A DNA stretch of 64,000 nucleotides, taken from the NCBI GenBank assembly GCA_934636465.1, contig CAKUAR010000002.1, forward strand, positions 62,001 to 126,000, read 5' to 3'. The notes under the pieces are model-generated. The model made no database searches, was not told where the DNA came from, and was given only the letters and a program-made list of their open reading frames with translations. Shown here in pieces: positions 52,976-62,606 of the stretch. Both the position numbers and the translations under genes were made by a program. The DNA is from an uncultured Muribaculaceae bacterium. GTDB lineage: Bacteria > Bacteroidota > Bacteroidia > Bacteroidales > Muribaculaceae. Position 1 is the first letter of the stretch. Each line of letters begins with the position of its first letter.

Positions 52976-54022
52976 TCACTCTTTGCGAAACTTGAGTAAG
53001 AGATTCTTCACGACCTCAAACGCATAGCACAACCAGAAATTTTGCGACATAACAATCTTAAAGCGCACCCTTGTGGCAAAAGAAAGGTATTGAACAGGAT
53101 ATGTGGAATAAGTGCTTTTTAGTTTATTGAAATCGAGATTGTAATATGCGTCTTTTTTACTATCTAAATTTAAGTTGGAATTAAAAATGTGTTTTATAAA
53201 AGCAAATAGACTGCTGAATATATGTCCAGAAGCAACGACTTTAGCATTAGGATAGTTTAAGCTTTCTAACCTTTTTGCAAGGTGATTTGGAAAAAAGAAA
53301 ATGTTCTTTAAATATCTATCGGGGTTAAAAGACATGCTCACAGATTGGAAATTATGCCGGTAGTTGTAAAAAACATATTCTGTAAAAACTATTGTTTTGC
53401 AAGCTGCAGCAAAATCTAAATTAAAGAAAAAATCTTCGCTAATTAATTCTTTTTCGGATTGAAATTTCAAGTTGTGCCGCTTTATTACAGTTGTCTTGTA
53501 GATTGCAGTACATTGACTTGCATCAGATTTTATTTGCGATTCCTGTCTTAGCAGTGGTGCCATATTTGTCAAGATAGGATTGAGCTTTTCAATTAAATTT
53601 GAAGTCTGGTATATTTTCGCAGCCGAATTGTCACTTGTTGTTATGTTTGCATGGTCATGAAACCTGCGGTGTAGGAAGCGGACTTCATCTGCATTTTGTG
53701 CTACAGCCATATTATAGCATATTTCGTAAGTGTTTAGTGCAACGAAGTCATCACTGTCGCAAAAAGCTATATATTCGCCATCAGCAGCCTCTAAACCTTT
53801 GTTTCTGGCACTACTAGGACCACCGTTTTTTTTGTGTATGACCTTAATTCTGTTATCTTGCTTTGCGTAACTGTCACAGAGCTCAGGACATTTGTCAGGA
53901 GACTCATCGTCAACTAATATTATTTCAATATCTTTTAGCGTCTGATTGATGAGTGATTTTAAGCAAGTCGCTAAATATAGCTCTGTTTTATAGATGGGAA
54001 CAATTATAGATACTTTAACCAT
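52976..54022 (-). CDS. Glycosyltransferase family 2
   Basis: A 348-residue GT-A enzyme beginning MVKVSIIVPIYKTELYLATC, the classic GT2 opening. The DDESPDKCPELCD and AFCDSDDF segments hold the nucleotide-sugar and metal-binding Asp residues. It is the last gene of the exopolysaccharide operon, 26 nt after the polymerase gene, and adds a sugar to the lipid-linked repeat unit on the inner membrane. Confidence 0.88.
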   Translation of the reverse strand: MVKVSIIVPIYKTELYLATCLKSLINQTLKDIEIILVDDESPDKCPELCDSYAKQDNRIKVIHKKNGGPSSARNKGLEAADGEYIAFCDSDDFVALNTYEICYNMAVAQNADEVRFLHRRFHDHANITTSDNSAAKIYQTSNLIEKLNPILTNMAPLLRQESQIKSDASQCTAIYKTTVIKRHNLKFQSEKELISEDFFFNLDFAAACKTIVFTEYVFYNYRHNFQSVSMSFNPDRYLKNIFFFPNHLAKRLESLNYPNAKVVASGHIFSSLFAFIKHIFNSNLNLDSKKDAYYNLDFNKLKSTYSTYPVQYLSFATRVRFKIVMSQNFWLCYAFEVVKNLLLKFRKE

Positions 54023-54048
54023 GGCGTCAAATCAAAAGCGTGTCAGTG

Positions 54049-55395
54049 CTATGCTGTGGTGGAGAGGTTGGCTTTTGGGGTGTCTGTATTTAGTTGTTTT
54101 GTGTCTTTTCTTTCCCATGAAAAATACAGGATTGCTATAAGAATATAGCAGAAATTCATATCACGGAAAAGAGGACCATAGATTAACATGCCAACGATGA
54201 TTGCAATTATGAGCAACTGAATATTGATATCTCGTTTATCAAAGGGCTTTGGATGACTAGTGAACCAAGTAATCCATACGAAAGTTGTCCAAATGCACCC
54301 TAAAATACCGAGTTGAACAAAGACTAAAAAAATCATGGGCGAAGTTCCTACAAGTAGCCAATCCCAATTTTCATATAATTCTGTTGTTCCAAAGAAACTT
54401 CCTGTCATAAAATGTCCCACACCGAAGCCGAACAAAGGATTTCCGCCTTCTTGGTCTAAAAGTATTGGGAGAAATGCAATTTTTGTTATTCTGGGGACAT
54501 CTGGTAGCTGATTCTCTGTTTCAAGTCCATATTTAGCATTGCCTTCACTCTCTTCAAAATCAGCGTACATGTATTTTTCCAAAAAATTGATAGAGAACAC
54601 ATCGTCGGCTGTAAAATTACCGTTATACATGGTTAGAGAAGAAAACAGCAATACGGCTCCCGCTAAAATGCCAACTATGGCAGGAATTCCAATCATGAGT
54701 CTTTTTGCTGTTTTTTTGTTTATAGGAATTAAAAGTATGAGATAAAGAGCCAATAGAATGAAACTTATTTTAGTTTCGTTCATAAAAGTTGGTATGAGTA
54801 GTGCAAGATATTTCCAGTTTGCAGCAACACTTCTCCAAAGATTTTGATTATCCAGCCGTTTACGAATCAAATATAAGGAAATTAAATAAATACATATACT
54901 GACAGTTCCCGAAAACCCTTTTGTTCCAAAAGAGCCACCGCCTGGATCTCCAGCACCATACTCAAAATACTGCCATGTTATGCAAAATGCTTGTACGTAA
55001 AGCCAAATAAGTAATGTTCGGTCGAATTTTTTCACAAAATTGTCACGCAACATTTCATCATCACAAATAAATCTGAAAATAGGAACGGTGAAAATAAATC
55101 CCCAAAAGATGCGTGAGCCATTAAGCCATGTGATTGGTGAGAGATGATTGATTATGCAGGTGCATATGAATGAGATAATAACGTAACTTATAGCTATAGC
55201 AATATCTAATTTATGACGTATTGTTATTAGACCAAGTATCAGAAAAGCGGCATTTGATGACAGAAGCATCAACTGTTCTACAGTGTTGCATAAATCTGTG
55301 GATAGGAATTCATCACAAACAAAGCCGTAGCAAGTAGATATCCAAAACCACCAGTATAGGAATTTACTGACTATGTTACCTTTTGTTAGTTCCAT
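54049..55395 (-). CDS. wzy: O-antigen/exopolysaccharide polymerase-like membrane protein (Wzy type)
   Basis: A 448-residue protein with about ten to twelve hydrophobic segments and a long periplasmic loop (around NGNFTADDVFSINFLEKYMYADFEESEGNAK, in parts), the layout of Wzy polymerases and WaaL-type ligases. Such proteins have little sequence identity, so the call rests on topology and the neighbouring Wzc, Wza and flippase genes. It would join repeat units at the outer face of the inner membrane. Confidence 0.68.
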   Translation of the reverse strand: MELTKGNIVSKFLYWWFWISTCYGFVCDEFLSTDLCNTVEQLMLLSSNAAFLILGLITIRHKLDIAIAISYVIISFICTCIINHLSPITWLNGSRIFWGFIFTVPIFRFICDDEMLRDNFVKKFDRTLLIWLYVQAFCITWQYFEYGAGDPGGGSFGTKGFSGTVSICIYLISLYLIRKRLDNQNLWRSVAANWKYLALLIPTFMNETKISFILLALYLILLIPINKKTAKRLMIGIPAIVGILAGAVLLFSSLTMYNGNFTADDVFSINFLEKYMYADFEESEGNAKYGLETENQLPDVPRITKIAFLPILLDQEGGNPLFGFGVGHFMTGSFFGTTELYENWDWLLVGTSPMIFLVFVQLGILGCIWTTFVWITWFTSHPKPFDKRDINIQLLIIAIIVGMLIYGPLFRDMNFCYILIAILYFSWERKDTKQLNTDTPKANLSTTA

Positions 55396-55419
55396 TGTCG
55401 TTTTTCTACCAACTTGTCT

Positions 55420-57762
55420 TTAGTCTTCGTTGTCGTTGGTTTGACCATAGCCGTATGTGTTGTCGCTGCTTGGCTTGGTGTCGTTGATGATAAGACCCAC
55501 GTTTGGCAGACGATTGGTCTCAACGAGCTTGTTGATGAATTTGACCATGTTGCGCTTGGTGTAGTTGGCGCGTGTCACAACCAATGTGGCATCGGCAAAC
55601 TTAGCAAGCGAGAATGTGTCACTCACCATGCCCACAGGGGCAGAGTCGATGATGATTACGTCGTAGTGGCTGCGAAGCTCGTCGATGAATTGCGCTGTGC
55701 GGTTGCTCAACAGCAATTCTGATGGGTTCGGTGGAATTGCTCCGCCAACGAACACGTCAAGGCCGTCAACATCGCTTGTGTGTTGCGCAACACCATCGAT
55801 GGTTTGCTCTGGGTCGGCCAAGTAGCTTGTAACGCCAGGCACGCTCTTCAAGTTGAGCATTTCGGCAAGTTTCGGGCTACGAATGTCCATGCCCACAAGT
55901 GCAACTCTCTTGCCGAGCAGGGCGAAAGATGACGCAACATTGGTGCTTATAAATGATTTTCCCTCACCACTCACACCAGAGGTCACGAGCACCACTTTAT
56001 CGTTCTTGCCATTGAGCATGAATTGCACGTTGTTGCGCACATAGCGGAACAGTTCAACGATTGATGACGTTTTGCCAGATTTGACAACTAGCGGCGTATT
56101 GTGGCGGTTGTGGTGAATGTGACCTATTACCGGAGAGTTGGCAATGGCTTCAAGTTCGTCTTGCGTGTTGAATTTGGTGTTGAGCGCTTTTTTGAGTTGA
56201 ATTATAATTATTGGAATCAGAAATCCAGCCAAAAGTGCAATCATTATCACAATTGCAGGCTTTGGCTTAATTGGTTTGCTCATTGCATAGGCAGGGTCAA
56301 CGACCTTGCCTTTTGGTGTGGTTGAAGCAAGTCGCAGTGCATTTTCTTCACGTTTTTGAAGGAGGAAAATGTAGAGCTCGTTTTGTATCTCTTGTTCGCG
56401 ATACAAGTTTTTGGCCTCACGCTCTGTGGTGGGCAGCTCATTCACCTTGTCGGTTGCCTCGGCATTGACAGAACCAACTTGGCTCATCTGAATGCGAATG
56501 GCAGCCAAAGTGTTGTCAATGCTTTTCTTGACGGTGTTGCGCATCACGTCAATCTGCTCGTCAAGGATTTTGAGACTTTGGTTGTTGTCCTTTGCAGAGC
56601 TTGACAGATGCATGCGGTCGGTAAGTAATTTGTTATAAGTCTTGATGGCTGAACTTGCAGCAGTGGAGTCGGCTTCAAAAGGCACTATGGTGTGTTTGTT
56701 GGCAGGGTTTGCCATGAAGTCTTTAATCATCTTCACAATGCGATATTGGGTTTCCATGCCAATGAGTTTGCTTTGCGTGATGTCTTGCTTACCAATGATG
56801 CTCTTTACTTGAATTTCAGGGTCAACCATCTTGTGCGCCTTTTTGTAGGACTCTATTTCAGCCTCAGTGCCCATAAGATTCTTATAGATCAAATTTATGC
56901 GCTCGTCAATGAATTTGGCTGTGTTGATGGCCTGGTTATCCTTGTCTTTCAATCCGCGCTCGTTATACAAGGCCATAAGCGTGTTGAGAATGTCACGACC
57001 ACGCTTCACGTCGGTGTCAAGGACATCAAGGTAGATGGCATCGGCTTTTTTTGACATTACTTTTATTGTCATGTCTTCAGACAATGCTTCAGATTTTGGT
57101 ATGTTTCCGGAAATCACAGCGTTTATTGTCAAATCTTTGCCCGGGACGTAATAGCGAGTTTTGTTGACGGTGAAAGTGCCATAAGGCGTTTTTACCGCAG
57201 TTGGCAACTGCACGTCTTTCACGTTGGCAATGGTGCTGAACATTCCCTTTTTGACGCTTATGTTGGCTTTGCCTGCTTTGTTAATTTCTATTTTGAATTT
57301 CAGAACTAACGATAGGGTGTCGAAAATTTGCTCTGGAGCGTCAACAGTGACAGGCGAAGTGCGATACAAGTCCTTTTTCTGCAAAAACCCCGTTTTTTGA
57401 TAGTAGCTACGGTTGATACCAAGCGCACTTATCATTTGCGCGTTAAGGCTTTCAGACCCCATAATCACAAGTTCGTTATCAACGTTGGCATTGCCACCAC
57501 CTATAAGGCTTTTCATGATGGAGGAACCTGGGCTTTTTGAAGAACCACCACCTCCGCCACCCATAGCGGCATCGTCGTCACCAATGAGAATTGATGACGC
57601 AATAAGATAAGTTGGTGACTTTATTTTGAGGTAAAAGCCGGCTAAAGCTCCGCACACTATGAACGATGCGAGAAACAGCCACCAATATTTAAAGTATCCT
57701 TTTAGAGTTGAAGATAAATCAACAGATTTGTCTTTTGTGGTGCTTACTGTATTTTGTTCCAT
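55420..57762 (-). CDS. wzc: Polysaccharide co-polymerase with BY-kinase domain (Wzc-like)
   Basis: A 780-residue protein. Wzz-type N-terminal membrane segment (about 25-45) and coiled-coil periplasmic part are followed by a second membrane segment (AIVIMIALLAGFLIPIIII) and the cytoplasmic kinase with Walker A SGVSGEGKSF (Lys602), Walker A' GMDIRSPKL (Asp626) and Walker B IIIDSAPVG (Asp706). The C-terminal tail is short with only two tyrosines (YGYGQ), fewer than in Wzc of enterics. It controls chain length and export together with Wza. Confidence 0.92.
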   Translation of the reverse strand: MEQNTVSTTKDKSVDLSSTLKGYFKYWWLFLASFIVCGALAGFYLKIKSPTYLIASSILIGDDDAAMGGGGGGSSKSPGSSIMKSLIGGGNANVDNELVIMGSESLNAQMISALGINRSYYQKTGFLQKKDLYRTSPVTVDAPEQIFDTLSLVLKFKIEINKAGKANISVKKGMFSTIANVKDVQLPTAVKTPYGTFTVNKTRYYVPGKDLTINAVISGNIPKSEALSEDMTIKVMSKKADAIYLDVLDTDVKRGRDILNTLMALYNERGLKDKDNQAINTAKFIDERINLIYKNLMGTEAEIESYKKAHKMVDPEIQVKSIIGKQDITQSKLIGMETQYRIVKMIKDFMANPANKHTIVPFEADSTAASSAIKTYNKLLTDRMHLSSSAKDNNQSLKILDEQIDVMRNTVKKSIDNTLAAIRIQMSQVGSVNAEATDKVNELPTTEREAKNLYREQEIQNELYIFLLQKREENALRLASTTPKGKVVDPAYAMSKPIKPKPAIVIMIALLAGFLIPIIIIQLKKALNTKFNTQDELEAIANSPVIGHIHHNRHNTPLVVKSGKTSSIVELFRYVRNNVQFMLNGKNDKVVLVTSGVSGEGKSFISTNVASSFALLGKRVALVGMDIRSPKLAEMLNLKSVPGVTSYLADPEQTIDGVAQHTSDVDGLDVFVGGAIPPNPSELLLSNRTAQFIDELRSHYDVIIIDSAPVGMVSDTFSLAKFADATLVVTRANYTKRNMVKFINKLVETNRLPNVGLIINDTKPSSDNTYGYGQTNDNED

Positions 57763-57778
57763 GAGTCCTATGTTTCGT

Positions 57779-58582
57779 TTATCGTGTTAATGCAATTACG
57801 AGAGAGGCTATGACCGAGACAGCACTCACAACAGTTGATATGACTGACAGCTTATAAGCATTGTTTTGGTCATATTTAGAATTGTTGGTTCTAATTTTGT
57901 TAGGTTCAACATAAACCACATCGTTTTGCTGCATGTAGAAATATGGCGATTTAAACAAATCGGGGTCGTTTAGGCTGACGCGGTGGTATGTCAGTTGGCC
58001 ATTTTCGGTGCGCATTATGAGTATGTTGTCACGTTTTGCATAGACGGTAAGGTCGCCGGCTGCAGAAAGCGCATCAAGTAGAGTGAAGCGTTGCTTGTTG
58101 ATTTCAACTCGGTGTGGGCTTTGCACTTCTCCCATAACATTTACACCAAATTGAATCATCTCAACTCTGACGAAAGGGTCTTTTACGTTTTGGGCTACTT
58201 TACCTTTTATTAATTCTGAGATTTCATTGGTGGTCAATCCTTGTACATGAAGTTTGCCTATGAGTGGTAACTCAATGTCTCCTTTTGGGTCAACGATGTA
58301 TGTCTGAAGCCGAGGCTGCGACGATGCAGTGACATTGCCTCGTGTAGATGGGTTTCCTAAAGGCAAGTTATACATGGCAGTGGCTTCAGGTACAGAAGAT
58401 GTGATGGTTATTATTAACTCGTCATCAGGCTGGACTCTGATTATATATTTATCGTCAACATTGGCTAAAACTCCGTCATTTCCAGTTAAATTTTTAAAGT
58501 AAACGAGTTTGTTATCTTTTGTGCTTGAGCAAGAAGCCAAGACGACGAGTGAGATAATTGCGAATAGAATCCTATTTTTCAT
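57779..58582 (-). CDS. wza: Polysaccharide export lipoprotein (Wza-like)
   Basis: A 267-residue outer-membrane lipoprotein with signal peptide MKNRILFAIISLVVLASCSS (lipobox LASC). The Poly_export domain (DDELIITITSSVPEA) and SLBB-like part (GDIELPLIGKLHVQGLTTNE, GVNVMGEVQSPHRVEI) follow, with a hydrophobic C-terminal helix (VISTVVSAVSVIASLVIALT). It forms the exit channel for the polymer, 17 nt upstream of wzc. Confidence 0.92.
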   Translation of the reverse strand: MKNRILFAIISLVVLASCSSTKDNKLVYFKNLTGNDGVLANVDDKYIIRVQPDDELIITITSSVPEATAMYNLPLGNPSTRGNVTASSQPRLQTYIVDPKGDIELPLIGKLHVQGLTTNEISELIKGKVAQNVKDPFVRVEMIQFGVNVMGEVQSPHRVEINKQRFTLLDALSAAGDLTVYAKRDNILIMRTENGQLTYHRVSLNDPDLFKSPYFYMQQNDVVYVEPNKIRTNNSKYDQNNAYKLSVISTVVSAVSVIASLVIALTR

Positions 58583-58635
58583 ATATACGTTTATTTCGAA
58601 ATAATCTTATTCTTTTTAACGGCAATGGTTTTTGT

Positions 58636-60081
58636 TTATTGTGCATTGCACTTTGTTTTATTGAAAAAGCGATTCAAAATTGAGTGAAATATGGCTTTTG
58701 GCATAAACCACAATTGAAGGCTGATTGCAATGAAAGCAACCAGCATGTCTTGCCACCAAAATGTTGTTAGGTAGTATGCGACTCCTGCTATTAACATTAT
58801 AATCAATGGCGCAAAAGTTTCTTTTTTTAGCGTGAACAGAATGTAACGGCGCATGTCGAACCAGCGATAGAGGACAAGGACTGTGTAGGTTATTATGGAA
58901 GTGGCTATTACGCCCCAAACACCCCAAATTTGCACTAAAACATAATTTGACACAACGTTAATCACGGCACTTAGGGTGATTGCGGGCAATGTGCGAGCTG
59001 TGTCCTTCGCACACTGATAACCCATATCGAAGAAGGCTGACACGGCAAAAAGCAAAGCAGAAATAGCCATTGGGTATAAATACCACTTGCTGTAACTATA
59101 TTGGTTTCCAATAAGCCAAAAATAATTAACTTTTAATACAAAGCAGAAACCAACAACCATTATTGCCAGCAAAACAATGTAATTGCTCAGCATTTTTGAA
59201 AAGAAACTGTCTCGGTCAGGACTGTTGTATTGCAGTATGGCGGTTTCTTGCCAGGCTTGATAAAATATAGTGGCAAATGTGGTTAAAATGCTTGTGAATC
59301 TTATAGAGACGGCGTAGATGCCATTGACGTCACGCCCTAAGAACTCTAAGATGAACCATCGGTCGCTACTGCTTGTGAGCCACCAGCATAAAGAGCCCGA
59401 CAAAAGAGGCAATGAAAAACTTAAAACATTTTTCGCAGTGTCTTTTATAGGAACTTTTATGTTGAAAAAACGTTTTATGGTGCGAACTTTTAGTTCCACA
59501 AGGGCAATTGCTATTATACGAGCCAGAATATTGGCTATGAAAATACCCTTGATGCCAAGGTCTGCCCACACTACAAAAATCACGCTGAAAACTCCTATGC
59601 CAAAAGCTGATAAAATTCCAACAGAAATGAAAGCTTTATTGTCTCCGAGTCCTCTGAACACTTGAGATACGACTTCTTGTAGGCTCATTGCCAGAAGCAA
59701 AGCAATGGTGTAGCCTAAATAGTCGATTTTGAAAAAGCAGGCTATGGTTAAGGCGATTGCAATGGTCAATGCAAACGTTAGTGCCAATGTCCTGTAAACC
59801 ATTGAGACGATGTGGACGCGTTGCTGCTTGTCTTCGGTTTCAAGCAAAAAACGAAAAGCCCCATCGCGCAGCTGCATGGTTACAAACGGCATTATCAGGA
59901 AAACCGCAGTTAAGCAAATGTCATAGTAGCCATAATCGCTGCTGTTTTCAATGAAATGGGTGTAAAGAGGCACCATGCAAAAAGTGATAATCTTGGAGCC
60001 AAGATTACCAATAGCGTAAATTCCTATGTCTTTTAGGAATTTGGAAGTTCTTTTTTGTGATGAACCCTGATTCAATGCCAA
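58636..60081 (-). CDS. wzx: Lipid-linked oligosaccharide flippase (Wzx/polysaccharide_synt family)
   Basis: About 481 residues with roughly 12-14 hydrophobic segments of the Wzx/MATE-like type, beginning FLKDIGIYAIGNLGSKII. It should flip lipid-linked repeat units across the inner membrane. The longest frame starts at ATG 60114, but the promoter at 60101-60131 places the transcript start near 60094, downstream of that ATG. I therefore use the TTG at 60081 (LALNQGSSQKR); the TTG six nt later is another choice. First gene of the operon. Confidence 0.83.
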   Translation of the reverse strand: MALNQGSSQKRTSKFLKDIGIYAIGNLGSKIITFCMVPLYTHFIENSSDYGYYDICLTAVFLIMPFVTMQLRDGAFRFLLETEDKQQRVHIVSMVYRTLALTFALTIAIALTIACFFKIDYLGYTIALLLAMSLQEVVSQVFRGLGDNKAFISVGILSAFGIGVFSVIFVVWADLGIKGIFIANILARIIAIALVELKVRTIKRFFNIKVPIKDTAKNVLSFSLPLLSGSLCWWLTSSSDRWFILEFLGRDVNGIYAVSIRFTSILTTFATIFYQAWQETAILQYNSPDRDSFFSKMLSNYIVLLAIMVVGFCFVLKVNYFWLIGNQYSYSKWYLYPMAISALLFAVSAFFDMGYQCAKDTARTLPAITLSAVINVVSNYVLVQIWGVWGVIATSIITYTVLVLYRWFDMRRYILFTLKKETFAPLIIMLIAGVAYYLTTFWWQDMLVAFIAISLQLWFMPKAIFHSILNRFFNKTKCNAQ

Positions 60082-60100
60082 TTTCGTTTGTATAACCTTG

Positions 60101-60131
60101 CAAAGGTAAGTCATTTTTTGTGATGTTCAAA
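60101..60131 (-). promoter_or_regulatory. Bacteroidales-type promoter of the exopolysaccharide operon
   Basis: On the minus strand TTTG (plus 60128-60131) and TACCTTTG (plus 60101-60108) are 19 nt apart, a full match. It predicts a short, near-leaderless transcript and decides the wzx start. Confidence 0.8.
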
Positions 60132-60286
60132 ATGAGTGTCGTGGGCTTGCCGGCAGCTGTGCGTGTGATTGAAATTTGTGTGTTATTTGGCTGCGAAGTG
60201 GCAAAAATGGGAGCGTTGATGATAACTATTTCTGCAAGTATAACTAATTTTGTACGAAGAATTGACAGTATATTTTTTATTTAAGC

Positions 60287-61456
60287 ATGTGTTTTTCATT
60301 GGCATTTAATCCGATTTCGTGTTTGTTGCTTGGCTTGGGGCTGCTGTTTGCCCTTATTTTTGCCGTGTGGCACTGGAGCCGCACCGTGCGCTTGAAGCGC
60401 CAGCTGCGCTATGAGGACGAGCGCGACTATGCGGAGGAGTTGCAACCGGTTTCGGTTATTGTTTATGCGTGCAACGATGCCGATTGGCTGTCACGCTTTC
60501 TGCCCATGATGCTTGAGCAGGATTATCCGGAGTTTGAGGTGATTGTGGTGAATGACGGCTCTACCGACGGCACGCGCGATTTGCTGAGCGACATGAAAAC
60601 CGGCTATCCGCATCTGCACGTCACATTCACGCCAATGGAAACAAGAGGCTTGTCGCGAAAGAAACTGGCGCTGATGATAGGCGTGAAAGCTGCTAAATAT
60701 GACGTGGTGCTGACTACTAACGCCAACTGTCGTGCAATGAGCCCCAACTGGCTTGCAACCATGATGCGCAATTTCACGCCCGAAGTTGGCGTGGTGATAG
60801 GCTATTCGCACTATCGTTATAGCAAAGATAAAGGACTTGGACGTGGCTACAGAGTGTTTGACACCGTGACCGTTGCCTCGCAATACCTTAACAGCGCAAT
60901 AAAGGGACGGCCTTATCGCGGCACATGCGACAACCTTGCCTACCGCAAGAAATTGTTTTTCGACAACAATGGCTTCTCTAAGTCGATGGACTTGCGATGG
61001 GGCGATGATGACGTGTTTTTGAGTGTGATAGCCACGCGCACCAACACGCGTGTGGAGATTGCCCCAGAAAGCCAGCTTGTGGCATATTATGACAACGTGG
61101 CTTCGGCGCATAAGGAGTTGAAGCTCCGCCGTGATTTCACTTCGCGTTTTGTGAGACGCACACCATTTGTTGTGCAAGGGCTGATGTCGCTTGTGAATTA
61201 TATGCAGATAGGTGCGCTTGCGGCTGCTGTGGCTTTTGACTATCGCAATGCGTTTGTGCTGATTGCCGCCGTGGCAATTTTGCTGCTGTCGTGGCTGTTG
61301 CTTATGATTTCGTTCAATCACTCTGGCCGTGTGCTTCAAGTCCCTGGACTGGTGCTCTCACCAGTGTATGCCTTGTGGCGACCTGTGGTTAACTTTGTGT
61401 ATAAGTTGCACGGACAACGCTCAAAATCGAGCAACTACACTTCAATGCTCGGCTGA
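60287..61456 (+). CDS. Membrane-anchored glycosyltransferase family 2
   Basis: A 389-residue protein with an N-terminal membrane helix (CLLLGLGLLFALIFAVWHW), a GT2 domain (VSVIVYACNDADWLSRFLP, VVNDGSTDGT, TTNANCRAMSP in the usual DxD place, RWGDDDVFLS) and two C-terminal membrane helices. The TTNAN in place of a DxD is a possible variant metal site. A TAATTTTG box at 60245-60252 is a possible -7 element. 11 nt before the acyltransferase gene. Confidence 0.84.
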   Translation: MCFSLAFNPISCLLLGLGLLFALIFAVWHWSRTVRLKRQLRYEDERDYAEELQPVSVIVYACNDADWLSRFLPMMLEQDYPEFEVIVVNDGSTDGTRDLLSDMKTGYPHLHVTFTPMETRGLSRKKLALMIGVKAAKYDVVLTTNANCRAMSPNWLATMMRNFTPEVGVVIGYSHYRYSKDKGLGRGYRVFDTVTVASQYLNSAIKGRPYRGTCDNLAYRKKLFFDNNGFSKSMDLRWGDDDVFLSVIATRTNTRVEIAPESQLVAYYDNVASAHKELKLRRDFTSRFVRRTPFVVQGLMSLVNYMQIGALAAAVAFDYRNAFVLIAAVAILLLSWLLLMISFNHSGRVLQVPGLVLSPVYALWRPVVNFVYKLHGQRSKSSNYTSMLG

Positions 61457-61467
61457 AAAATCCTGTT

Positions 61468-62556
61468 ATGAGCAGGCAGAAGCAAAACATACCGGTTGTG
61501 GCATCGTGGCGAGGCGTGCTTGCCATGTGCATTTTCATGTTTCACTTCGGTTTTAAGCAGGAGTTTTGTCAACTGACGTGGTGCGGTGTGGTTTTTTTCT
61601 TCGTGTCGAGTGGATTTCTCGTGACGCTTCATCATCGTGGCGAAAAGCTGACTTGGCGTGACAGTTTGCCTTTTTGGTTCAGACGTGCTGTCAAGCTCTA
61701 TCCGGCTCACTGGCTTGCCATGCTGCTGTTTGTGTTGCTTGCTGTGAGGGGTGGCACTTTCGTTGCCAAGTTGTGGCCGCTGACGGTGAACTTGCTGCTT
61801 TTGCAGACCTTTGTGCCTGTACAAGAGTGTTTCTTCTCCTATAACGTGCTGTCGTGGTTCTTGGGCGCCTTACTGCTGTGCTACGCCGTCTATCCACTGC
61901 TGGCGCGCTTCTGGTCGAAAACCAAACTCGGCGCGCTTTGGTGCATAGTGGTGGTATTGTTGTGCGTGAACGTTGCGGCAATTCATTTTGCCGTGGCAGA
62001 AGAAATGAAAAACTATCTGTATGTGTGCCCATTGGCACGCGTGGGGGAGTTTGCCCTCGGCATGACACTTGGCGAGACTTGGGTTCGCACAGGGGGCAAA
62101 GCCACGCGGCGTGGCGCACGTTGGCTTGAGATGGGCGCATGGGGCAGTCTGGTGGCGTTTATTGTGCTTCACCGCAGTTTTGCCGCTGCGCTTGAGTGGT
62201 ATGACGCCACGGTTTTATGGTGGATTCCGGCTGGTGCGCTGATGTGGACTATGGCGGCTTGCAATGGGGTGGAAGGACCGGTGGGCAGGTTGCTGCTTAC
62301 CAAGCCGCTGCGCTTCTTGGGCAAAATCAGTTTTGAGTTATATCTTTATCAGGCCATTGCGCCCATGGCACTTAGCGTGACACTGCTTCCGCTGGTGTAT
62401 CACTACACCGGCGTGACGCTTGGCTATCACAATGCGTGGTTCGTGGCGACTTCGGTGCTGTGTCAGATAGCACTGTCGTGGGGCTTGCACAAGTTGGTGG
62501 TGAGGCCATATTGGCAGTGGTGCTCACGGCGCGGCGAAGCGGTGCAAAAAGTGTGA
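61468..62556 (+). CDS. Acyltransferase 3 family membrane protein
   Basis: A 362-residue protein with about ten hydrophobic helices. The family motif near the N-terminus (ASWRGVLAMCIFMFHF) contains the catalytic His and Arg region, followed by FWFRRAVKLYPAHWLAM. Such proteins O-acetylate surface sugars or lipids. Together with the GT2 upstream it may decorate the exopolysaccharide made by the opposite operon. Confidence 0.87.
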   Translation: MSRQKQNIPVVASWRGVLAMCIFMFHFGFKQEFCQLTWCGVVFFFVSSGFLVTLHHRGEKLTWRDSLPFWFRRAVKLYPAHWLAMLLFVLLAVRGGTFVAKLWPLTVNLLLLQTFVPVQECFFSYNVLSWFLGALLLCYAVYPLLARFWSKTKLGALWCIVVVLLCVNVAAIHFAVAEEMKNYLYVCPLARVGEFALGMTLGETWVRTGGKATRRGARWLEMGAWGSLVAFIVLHRSFAAALEWYDATVLWWIPAGALMWTMAACNGVEGPVGRLLLTKPLRFLGKISFELYLYQAIAPMALSVTLLPLVYHYTGVTLGYHNAWFVATSVLCQIALSWGLHKLVVRPYWQWCSRRGEAVQKV

Positions 62557-62606
62557 AAAAGAGAGCCGTTTGCAATATCGGCTCAAAAAATGCGTTATAA
62601 AAATTG

